Below, one piece after another: positions 1 through 5,149 of a stretch of 5,348 nt of DNA. The stretch's first letter is position 1; the number at the start of each line of letters is the position of its first letter. Under the pieces are notes generated by a model. The model was not told the origin of the DNA and searched no databases. It saw only the letters and a program-made list of their open reading frames with translations. Source of the stretch: Xanthobacteraceae bacterium (lineage in GTDB: Bacteria > Pseudomonadota > Alphaproteobacteria > Rhizobiales > Xanthobacteraceae); NCBI GenBank assembly GCA_030037185.1, contig JASHRR010000858.1, positions 1 to 5,348 on the forward strand, written 5' to 3'. The translations under genes and the position numbers were made by a program.

Positions 1-513
1 GGCGTCGAATTTCGGCGGCTTTCCCGGTTTCACGTAAACATTGATAAACTCGATAGTATTGTTCTCGATGATGTTGCCCGGATACGGGTAGCTGCCGAAC
101 ATCATCTTGGACGTCTGCTTCTGCCAGATAAACAGCGCGTAGCGCTCAAACTGCGTTTCGGAGAGGATCTTGTGCTCCATATCACAGGCAATGTTCTTGA
201 GGTGCCGCGTATGCTGCCTGATCATCTGCTTCGGAATGGGCATGATTGGCGCGTTGACGCACAGCTTCCCATTTGGGCGGAGCACTCTTGCGCACTCCTG
301 CCAGACCGTCTGAATGTCGTCGAGATATGCGCCGTAGGATGCCCATTCGCACCCGCCGCCATCGTATTCGACGGCTGTCCAATAGGGAGGCGAGGTAATG
401 ACGAGATCGATAGAGCTGTCGGGAAAATCGGCCATGACGCGCGCCGCGTGGCCGACGAAAACCCGGTCAACGAATTGGTCGATCGTGTTTGGTTTTTGCG
501 GTCCTGGTCGCAT
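1..513 (-). CDS. Site-specific DNA methyltransferase, beta class (partial; C-terminus beyond the left edge)
   Basis: This gene would transfer a methyl group from S-adenosylmethionine to an exocyclic amino group of adenine (N6) or cytosine (N4) in DNA. The reverse complement reads 171 uninterrupted codons from ATG at 513 to the window edge. Catalytic motif IV is seen as DLVITSPPYW (residues 36-45), following VGHAARVMADFPDSSI. After it come an LRPNGKLCVNAPI segment (78-90) and an EFINVYVKPGKPP segment (155-167), typical of the N6_N4_Mtase fold. With motif IV this early, the order is that of the beta class, so the SAM-binding motif I (FxGxG) should lie in the missing C-terminal half; family members are often about 300 aa. 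SPPY is commoner in N4-cytosine enzymes, but it does not settle the target base. The start is chosen because AAGGTG lies just upstream and an in-frame TAA occurs at 550-552. No restriction partner is visible. G+C is far below that of recJ, which suggests acquired or phage-derived DNA. Confidence 0.88.
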   Translation of the reverse strand, partial: MRPGPQKPNTIDQFVDRVFVGHAARVMADFPDSSIDLVITSPPYWTAVEYDGGGCEWASYGAYLDDIQTVWQECARVLRPNGKLCVNAPIMPIPKQMIRQHTRHLKNIACDMEHKILSETQFERYALFIWQKQTSKMMFGSYPYPGNIIENNTIEFINVYVKPGKPPKFDA

Positions 514-549
514 TTTCACCTTACGGATCGGCGGAACGCCGCATGTAGT

Positions 550-687
550 TTACGCTGAGAACAGCTCCGCACCAATTGCTTCTCGGGTGTTTTCCACCTT
601 TATGCGCTCGCTGGCCCGCACAGAGCGAAGCGACTTTCGTCTTTTGATTATCCCGCGTATGCTCACTGGCGCAGTCCCTGCGACCAC
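550..687 (-). CDS. Doubtful short ORF upstream of the methyltransferase
   Basis: I do not recognise this ORF. From a GTG at 687 it encodes 45 residues with a basic centre (IIKRRKSLRSVRASERIKVE) and ends at a TAA 36 bases before the methyltransferase ATG, on the same strand. There is no clear ribosome binding site. The frame stays open upstream only as far as a TAA at 724-726, inside the end of the IscB element. It could be the tail of a host gene cut by the insertion, a small co-transcribed gene, or chance. Nothing else is recognisable in 514-700. Confidence 0.2.
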   Translation of the reverse strand: MVAGTAPVSIRGIIKRRKSLRSVRASERIKVENTREAIGAELFSA

Positions 688-709
688 CTGAAAAATCTCA
701 GCGCGGGGA

Positions 710-738
710 CTCCAGGCGGAACGTTAATTCGGCTGGAG
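710..738 (-). repeat. Right-end terminal hairpin of the IscB element
   Basis: On the minus strand CTCCAG (738-733) and CTGGAG (715-710) form a perfect 6-bp stem. The interior (CCGAATTAACGTTCCGC) can pair partly. The hairpin lies after the last recognisable IscB codons and just before GTCCCCGCGCTGA. Subterminal imperfect palindromes mark IS200/IS605-family ends, where TnpA binds them as single-stranded hairpins. Confidence 0.6.
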
Positions 739-744
739 GGCAAG

Positions 745-1250
745 CGCGCGCCGCCGCCCGTAGCCGTAGCCGACCTCCTCGCTGTAGCAGGCGACAACGT
801 TTCCAGTTGATGTCATTTAACGACTCCGACCTTGAAAGATGCTCTCGCTCGCACGGCTACCCGGCCGACATGCACACCTGCGGGCGCCGTTAGGCACCTC
901 TGCCCGCACCATTCGCCGGTCTGAATGGACGACTTTGATGCGGGTGAGATACCGGGGAAATGAGATTGGTGCGGCAATAATCGCCGCGCCCCTTGCCTTA
1001 ATTTCTGGCGTTGGTATCCGCCACCCCACGAGCGTCCCCACTGCGCCGACGCACGCAGCCTCGCGCGAATGCGTCTTTTTGGATGCCAAGTCTCAAACGA
1101 TTGACTTTGGTGCGACCGCCGCAAGACGCCTCCAAACCAGTAGCCACCAAAGCCTCGTACAAGGCCCAGCGTGTGGCGTCGACGGCGGCAGCGTCCTTTA
1201 GCGGCGCCTTAAGTTGCGCCTTGATGGCAGCAAGGCGTTTGTGATCGGGG
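745..1250 (-). pseudogene. iscB: IscB C-terminal remnant (RuvC-III and TAM-interacting region), frameshifted
   Basis: Three or four reading frames together spell the C-terminus of an IscB RNA-guided nuclease. Frame A, down to about 1080, gives KRLAAIKAQLKAPLKDAAAV, DATRWALYEALVATGLE, then GGRTKVNRLRLGI. Frame B, from about 1077, gives KTHSREAACVGAVGTLVGWR, IPTPEIKA, then TRIKVVHS and MVRAEVPNGA. Frame C, from about 885, gives AGVHVGRVAVRARASFKVG. A further frame, from about 810, gives INWKRCRLLQR. From memory of the family these match PLKDAAAVNATRW, GGRTKxNRxRLGxPKTHxLDAACVG, VGRVAVRA and HCRLLQRADGYGY, in order. The A-to-B shift lies at a run of five T (plus 1076-1080). The RuvC-III aspartate of LDAACVG is Glu here (REAACVG). 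The bridge helix, RuvC-I, RuvC-II and the HNH domain are absent because the omega RNA abuts directly. The gene is certainly non-functional; the IscB identity rests on several independent motif matches. Confidence 0.85.
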
Positions 1251-1410
1251 CTTGTCTGCTGTCTTGCCGTTTCGAGCCAGGAGCTGAGGAAGCACCCAGC
1301 GTGCGTCTTGAACCTGTCTGCAAGGTAGCTTGGGGCCGTAGTCCCAAGACCGGTAACCTCGGCTTCCCTGCCCCTTGGGGGGCCCGAAAGCCCCCTCCTC
1401 AACGGCTTTA
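1250..1410 (-). ncRNA. HEARO / omega RNA scaffold of the IscB element
   Basis: IscB nucleases are guided by a structured RNA encoded just upstream of the gene, with the guide at its 5' end. Read on the minus strand, this stretch holds a series of stable hairpins. GGGGGC / GCCCCC (1395-1390 with 1382-1377) closes a UUUCGG loop. CTTGGG / CCCAAG (1348-1343 with 1334-1329) has an 8-nt loop, flanked by AGGT / ACCT. GCTGGG / CTCAGC has one G-U pair. The block GACGCACGCTGGG (1307-1295), followed by TTCCTCAG and then ACAAGCC, closely matches the corresponding conserved block of published IscB omega RNAs as I remember them. The scaffold looks structurally intact although the protein is gone. The 3' end is approximate; iscB-like codons begin around 1250. 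Covariance searching with the Rfam HEARO model would settle identity and ends. Confidence 0.78.
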
Positions 1411-1421
1411 GCTGTTAGGAG
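1395..1421 (-). repeat. Left-end terminal hairpin of the IscB element
   Basis: On the minus strand CTCCTAAC (1421-1414) pairs with GTT-G-AGGAG (1403-1395): 8 bp with one bulged G. Inside it AGCTAAAGCC contains the small GCT/AGC repeat. It sits at the 5' edge of the omega RNA, where an IS200/IS605 left-end palindrome is expected. Its 3' arm overlaps the first strong RNA hairpin by one base, so in RNA the two stems would compete slightly. Confidence 0.6.
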
Positions 1422-1443
1422 AAGGATGGGTTACTGCAATCCG

Positions 1444-2433
1444 TCACAACTTGAATGTCTCATAAACCGAGGGATGAAACATCTCCTCGACCTTCATCAA
1501 CCGCGGTGACAGGCCCTGCGCATGATGGTGGCGCAGAAAATATTCCAGCCCGTGTCGGTTTGGCTCGACGCCGTAGGACCAGAAGTCGTCGCCCATCAGC
1601 TCGCGCACCGATTTGAGGGTCTCCTCGACGAAGGGCAGCGTCACCTTGGTGGCGGAGGTGTCGCTCAACGCCGCGAGCGCGGCGGTTTTTGATTGCTCGA
1701 AGGCCTTGAACACCGCAACCGGCAGCCACCGATGCTTGTCAACAAGCGTGCGACGAATCCCGATCAAATGCATGATCGGAAATATCCTGGTCCGTCGATA
1801 CCAATCCTTTGCGGCCGCAGCCGGATCGCGAAACAGCCAGCGAACATGAGGGTGGCCGCGGGCGATGAACGACGGGGGCCGCGGCGCGATGAAGCCGTCG
1901 ATTTCGCCCTGTTCGAGGAGGCCGGAAATCGTCGCGCCTTCCGGCGCGTTGTCGAGCCGCACACCCGCCGGCAGTTTCACGGCGATTTTCTCCGGACGTC
2001 CGGCCTCCTCGATACCGCCGCGGATCCACACGATGTCGGCGGGCTTGACGCCGAAATCGTCCTCGAGGATCGCGCGCGCCCACACATTGGCGGTGAGCTG
2101 ATATTCGGGCACGCCGACCTTGCGGCCCCTGAGATCGGCCGGCTCCGTGATGCGGTCGCTGCGCACGTAGATCGAGGTGTGGCGGAACGCCTTCGACACG
2201 AAGGCCGGAATGCCCACATAGGGACATTCGCCGAGCGCGGTCTTCACGGTGTAGCTCGACAGCGACAATTCGCAGACGTCGAAATCGACCGAGCGGAAGG
2301 CACGGAAAAAGATCTCCTCCGGCGATAACGTCATGAACACGGGATCGACGCCGTCGATGCGGACCGCGCCTGAGATCAGCGGGCGGTTGCGATCATAGTC
2401 GCCGATCGCGACGGATATACTGAGATTGGGCAT
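1444..2433 (-). CDS. 4,5-dihydroxyphthalate decarboxylase-like protein (Pht5 family)
   Basis: The family's founding member decarboxylates 4,5-dihydroxyphthalate to protocatechuate in phthalate breakdown; many paralogues have unknown substrates. The 329-aa length fits the family. Characteristic segments are SVAIGDYDRNRPL (7-19), LSPEEIFFRAFRSVDFDVCE (36-55), LSLSSYT (56-62), GVPEYQLTANVWARAILEDD (107-126) and WIRGGIEEAGR (136-146). The fold is related to NMT1/SsuA-type substrate-binding proteins, so such genes are often labelled ABC transporter binding proteins. There is no signal peptide or lipobox here: the protein begins MPNLSISVAIGDYD, which favours a cytoplasmic enzyme. ATG at 2433 is supported by GAGAAAGG ending nine bases upstream. 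No other phthalate genes (dioxygenase, permease) are visible, so the actual substrate cannot be assigned. It shares a strand with recJ but is separated by 243 bp, so it probably has its own promoter. The IscB element begins about 20 bp after its stop codon. Confidence 0.82.
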   Translation of the reverse strand: MPNLSISVAIGDYDRNRPLISGAVRIDGVDPVFMTLSPEEIFFRAFRSVDFDVCELSLSSYTVKTALGECPYVGIPAFVSKAFRHTSIYVRSDRITEPADLRGRKVGVPEYQLTANVWARAILEDDFGVKPADIVWIRGGIEEAGRPEKIAVKLPAGVRLDNAPEGATISGLLEQGEIDGFIAPRPPSFIARGHPHVRWLFRDPAAAAKDWYRRTRIFPIMHLIGIRRTLVDKHRWLPVAVFKAFEQSKTAALAALSDTSATKVTLPFVEETLKSVRELMGDDFWSYGVEPNRHGLEYFLRHHHAQGLSPRLMKVEEMFHPSVYETFKL

Positions 2434-2676
2434 GGGCGCTTGCCTTTCTCGCGAACATCAAGACAGATAGCGCGCTTGTTGCCGCCCTGCCAACTCATTG
2501 AAGCCAAAGCGATCGCGTCTGGCGCTGGCTCCTGCCTCCCCGGGCTTTGCGCCGGCCAGTGAGGGTGCGTTCAGGTGGGCCCAATTGCTGCTCAGAGCCT
2601 TTGGCGACGCCCCTCACCGCAATCAGCGCGAAAACGTTGCGACCTCTGCCCGCAAGCAGGCTGCGGACCAATATGT

Positions 2677-4500
2677 TCACACCCGCAAGCGCTCCACCGG
2701 GTCCGCCGGCGCCACGTCGATCATCCGCAGCTGAATGCGCTCGCTGCCCTGCCAGCGGTCGATAGCGAGCGTCCCGGCCACATGGACGGCGCGCCCCCGA
2801 TTGTTGAGCACGGCCTCTCCGAGCTTTTGCCCGGCAGCGCGGAATGCGATGGCGTTGATGGTCGCGCCATCGCGCGATCGCAGCCGGGCGCGCACATGAG
2901 CTTTCGCAACTTCTTCGGCGTGGGCGATGGTGTGCGCGGCAAGGGCGATCACCGGCTCCGGATTGCCGGCGCCGAACGGCCCTGCGGCGGTGAGCATCGC
3001 CAGCAGTTCCGCGCTGACCGCCCGCGCCGTCACGGCGGCGTCAACCAGCAACACGTCGTCGCGCCGCGCGGCTTCGACATCGGCGCAAAGGCGGCTTTGA
3101 AGAAAAGCCCGAAACTCGCCGAGCGCGCCGGCCTTGAGCGTGACGCCCGCCGCCATGGCATGCCCGCCGCCTTTGATGAGCAGCCCCTCGGCGACCGCGT
3201 GGCGCACGGCACGGCCGAGATCCACGCCCGGGATCGAGCGCCCCGAACCGGCGCCGATCTCGCCGGGTCCCAGTGCCACCGCAAACGCCGGCCGGCCGAA
3301 TCGCTCCTTGAGCCGCGCGGCCACCAGTCCGACCACGCCCGGATGCCAGCGCGGCGACGCCGTGACGACCACGGAGCCCTTCTCTTCGATGCCGAGCGCC
3401 GCCATGGCCTCGGCTTGCGCCTCTGCGACAGCAGCAAGCTCGATCTCCTGTCGCTCGCGATTGAGGCGGTCCAGTTGGGCAGCAAGCGCCGCCGCAGCTG
3501 TCGGATCGGTGCATAGCAGCAGCTCCGCGCCAAGATCGGCTCGACCGATACGGCCGCCCGCGTTGATGCGCGGCCCCAGCAGGAAGCCGAGATGCCATGG
3601 CTCCGGCGGCCCGCTCAGCCGCGACACGTCCATTAACGCCGTCAGGCCGACGCGCCCGCGCCTGCGCATCGCAATCAGTCCCTTCGCCACAAAAGCACGG
3701 TTGAGCCCCCTGAGCGCCACGACGTCGGCGACGGTGCCGAGCGCCACCAGGTCGAGGAGCTCCAGCAAGTCCGGTTCTGGCCGCGCCGCGCCCCAGAAGC
3801 CGCGCCGGCGCAGCTCCCGGTTGGTCGCCACCACCACCAGAAAGACGAGCCCAACCGCGGCGAGGTCTCCGAGGCCCGACAGATCGTCAAGCCGGTTCGG
3901 ATTGACCAGCGCCACCGCCGGCGGCAGAATCTCATCGGCCTGGTGGTGGTCGATCACCACCGTGTCGAGGCCGAGTCGCTGCGCCGCCGCAAGCGGCTCG
4001 ATGCTGGTGGTGCCGCAATCAACCGTCACCAAGAGATTGGCGCCGCGTGCGGCGAGGGAAGCGATCGCCTCGATGTTCGGGCCATAGCCCTCGAAAATGC
4101 GATCCGGAATATGAATCAGGGGTTCTATCCCGGCACTGCGCAGGAAACTTGCAAGCAGCGCAGCAGAGGTTGCGCCATCGACATCATAGTCGCCCAAAAT
4201 CGCAACCTGCTCGCGGCGCATCACAGCCTCGACCAGACGGCTTGCCGCCCGTGTCATATCGACGAGCACATCGGGGTCCGGCATCAGCCGCTTGATGGTG
4301 GGATCGAGATAGGCCTCGACGGCGTCGACTTGCACGTTGCGCCCCGCCAGGATGCGGGCGAGCATTTCCGGCACGCCATGGCGTTGACCGATCGCCAGCG
4401 AGCGCGCATTGCCGCGATCATCAAGGCGGTCGCACCATGGCCGCCCGGTCGCCGAGCGCTCCACCCCAAGGAAATGGCGATTGGACTGTCCTCGCATCAT
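2677..4500 (-). CDS. recJ: RecJ single-stranded-DNA-specific 5'-3' exonuclease
   Basis: RecJ degrades single-stranded DNA 5' to 3' in RecF-pathway recombination, mismatch repair and base-excision repair, in the cytoplasm. Numbered from a TTG at 4575, the motifs are LGDYDVDGATSAAL (127-140), TVDCG (184-188), the signature VIDHHQADE (207-215, Asp209-His210-His211), DLVALGTVADVVAL (275-288) and GPRINAGGRIG (334-344). The DHHA1 part has HPGVVGLVAARLKERFGRP (411-429) and GGGHAMAAG (469-477). The C-terminal 120 or so residues fit the OB-fold domain. All metal-binding Asp/His positions of the DHH superfamily that I can place are present. I chose ATG at 4500 (607 aa): homology-like sequence starts only at RHFLGVERSATGRPW, and the extra 25 codons from TTG at 4575 resemble no RecJ N-terminus. 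ATG at 4497 and GTG at 4503 are alternatives, and no strong ribosome binding site decides between them. The open frames antisense to this gene are G+C-driven shadows. Confidence 0.96.
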   Translation of the reverse strand: MMRGQSNRHFLGVERSATGRPWCDRLDDRGNARSLAIGQRHGVPEMLARILAGRNVQVDAVEAYLDPTIKRLMPDPDVLVDMTRAASRLVEAVMRREQVAILGDYDVDGATSAALLASFLRSAGIEPLIHIPDRIFEGYGPNIEAIASLAARGANLLVTVDCGTTSIEPLAAAQRLGLDTVVIDHHQADEILPPAVALVNPNRLDDLSGLGDLAAVGLVFLVVVATNRELRRRGFWGAARPEPDLLELLDLVALGTVADVVALRGLNRAFVAKGLIAMRRRGRVGLTALMDVSRLSGPPEPWHLGFLLGPRINAGGRIGRADLGAELLLCTDPTAAAALAAQLDRLNRERQEIELAAVAEAQAEAMAALGIEEKGSVVVTASPRWHPGVVGLVAARLKERFGRPAFAVALGPGEIGAGSGRSIPGVDLGRAVRHAVAEGLLIKGGGHAMAAGVTLKAGALGEFRAFLQSRLCADVEAARRDDVLLVDAAVTARAVSAELLAMLTAAGPFGAGNPEPVIALAAHTIAHAEEVAKAHVRARLRSRDGATINAIAFRAAGQKLGEAVLNNRGRAVHVAGTLAIDRWQGSERIQLRMIDVAPADPVERLRV

Positions 4501-4754
4501 CACGTTGCGCACCCGCCGCAATGTGCCGATTCGGCGCGTTTTTAAGAGTTCAGCGCAAATGGAGCCCGCCGGCAACGGAATTGATCAGGGCTGTTGATGT
4601 TTCGGGCGGCCGCAACACTTTCGCGCATGCCGTTATCAGGTCTCACAAAGCCATTGCGTGCGTATCGATCTCATTGGCGGCGAATCGGACATCGCGAAAG
4701 ACGCTGGGCGACAGTGTCTGCAACGCCAATGACCGGCGTGATCAACGCAGAAGA

Positions 4755-4946
4755 ATGACAAATTTAGTCGCAAGCTATCTGGCAATCGGCACGGCAATGA
4801 TGTGATTCGCGGCGAGATCACGCTCGCCAGATGTTCGAATCGCGCTCAAGAAGGATTACCAGCGATTGCTCGACCACCTTCGCGCCGAATTGAAACTGCG
4901 GACGCGAGGATGTGGTGATCAATCGCGTGGCAGCGAGCGGCACTAA
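4755..4946 (+). pseudogene. Possible small membrane protein interrupted by an in-frame TGA
   Basis: I do not recognise a family. ATG at 4755 opens a frame reading MTNLVASYLAIGTAMM, then TGA (4803-4805). The same frame goes on without another stop as FAARSRSPDVRIALKKDYQR followed by LLDHLRAELKLRTRG, and ends at TAA (4944-4946), 63 codons in all. Read through, it resembles a typical small protein: a short hydrophobic N-terminal segment, then a charged amphipathic helix. TGA is one base from TGG (Trp), a natural residue at a membrane edge, so a nonsense mutation is the simplest reading. AGAAG lies almost against the ATG and is a poor ribosome binding site. A perfect inverted repeat (GGCGAG 4811-4816, CTCGCC 4823-4828) lies just after the TGA. 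Chance cannot be excluded. Nothing else is recognisable between 4501 and 4985. Confidence 0.35.
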
Positions 4947-4987
4947 ACCGGCGGCGGGATCGCGCGGTCGCTGTGATGCTGCGGAGA

Positions 4988-5016
4988 GCTAAACCCTTGT
5001 TGAGCCGCGGCTTAGC
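4988..5016 (+). repeat. Candidate left-end palindrome of the tnpB element
   Basis: GCTAAACC (4988-4995) pairs with GGCTTAGC (5009-5016): 7 of 8 positions match, with one A-C mismatch. The sequence AGCTAAACCCTTGTTGAG (4987-5004) at its 5' side resembles the left-end region of the IscB element on the other strand. Confidence 0.5.
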
Positions 5017-5023
5017 CCGGTGA

Positions 5024-5099
5024 GGGGGATCCTTCGGATTTCGCCGCGCAGAAAAAAACACAAGCCTGCGGCTGTGGTCGGGGCGCAAGCGGCGCTCCC
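5024..5099 (+). other. Cluster of three hairpins in the tnpB leader
   Basis: Three further stem-loops follow the left-end palindrome. GGGATCC-TTC-GGATTTC (about 5025-5041) includes two G-U pairs. GCCG-CG-CAG pairs with CTGCGGC (5043-5051 with 5066-5072) around an A-rich loop. GGGGCGC pairs with GCGC-T-CCC (5080-5086 with 5092-5099), 7 bp with one bulged T. I know of no named RNA that fits. It may be a structured untranslated leader or an uncharacterised non-coding RNA; G+C-rich sequence also folds easily by chance. Confidence 0.35.
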
Positions 5100-5134
5100 T
5101 TCTCGGCGGTTGAAACATTAACGCGAACAGATCT

Positions 5135-5149
5135 ATGCCTGATAGGCAT
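5135..5149 (+). promoter_or_regulatory. Palindrome overlapping the tnpB ribosome binding site and start codon
   Basis: ATGCCT (5135-5140) and AGGCAT (5144-5149) are perfect 6-base arms around GAT. The right arm contains the AGG that would serve as Shine-Dalgarno and the first two bases of the tnpB ATG. As RNA it could hide the start; as DNA it could be an operator. TTGAAA at 5110-5115 could be a -35 element, but no good -10 box follows at the right distance. Confidence 0.4.

Larger units (their letters stand above)
700..1425 (-). mobile_element. Internally deleted IscB-type (IS200/IS605-family) element
   Basis: The element is defined by its parts on the minus strand: a left-end hairpin (1395-1421), an omega RNA (about 1250-1410), a broken C-terminal IscB remnant (about 745-1250) and a right-end hairpin (710-738). 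In IscB elements of this superfamily the order is left end, omega RNA, iscB, right end, and that order is kept here. About 726 bp remain, and most of the iscB reading frame is missing. No tnpA transposase is present, so any movement would need one in trans. Ends are approximate because family members insert without making target duplications. The left end stops about 20 bases short of the decarboxylase stop codon, so the element sits immediately downstream of that gene in the same orientation. Confidence 0.78.

Noticed and set aside
172..558. 128-codon plus-strand frame across the left edge
   Set aside because: The methyltransferase with its TSPPY motif occupies the opposite strand over almost all of it.
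839..1411. Plus-strand frames across the IscB element
   Set aside because: They are antisense to the IscB remnant and omega RNA, and show no homology of their own.
1693..2328. 211-codon plus-strand frame opposite the decarboxylase gene
   Set aside because: It is a shadow of a well-supported gene, with no recognisable motif or ribosome binding site.
2640..2676. CCGCA / TGCGG hairpin after the recJ stop as a terminator
   Set aside because: The stem is only 5 bp and no T-run follows on the minus strand.
2575..4087. Long open frames (up to about 317 codons) on the plus strand opposite recJ
   Set aside because: Their codons follow from the high third-position G+C of recJ. The products are rich in Arg, Ser, Ala and Pro without any motif, while recJ on the other strand carries complete family motifs.
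4501..4575. N-terminal extension of RecJ from a TTG at 4575
   Set aside because: The 25 extra residues do not resemble RecJ N-termini, and family-like sequence begins only after ATG at 4500/4497.
4671..4732. Inverted repeat TCATTGGCG / CGCCAATGA separated by 44 bases
   Set aside because: A nine-base match at this spacing is expected about once in a window of this length, and nothing else supports a function.
4846..5118. 90-codon minus-strand frame upstream of tnpB
   Set aside because: Its product is Arg-rich with no motif, and it overlaps the hairpin-rich leader and the small plus-strand ORF.
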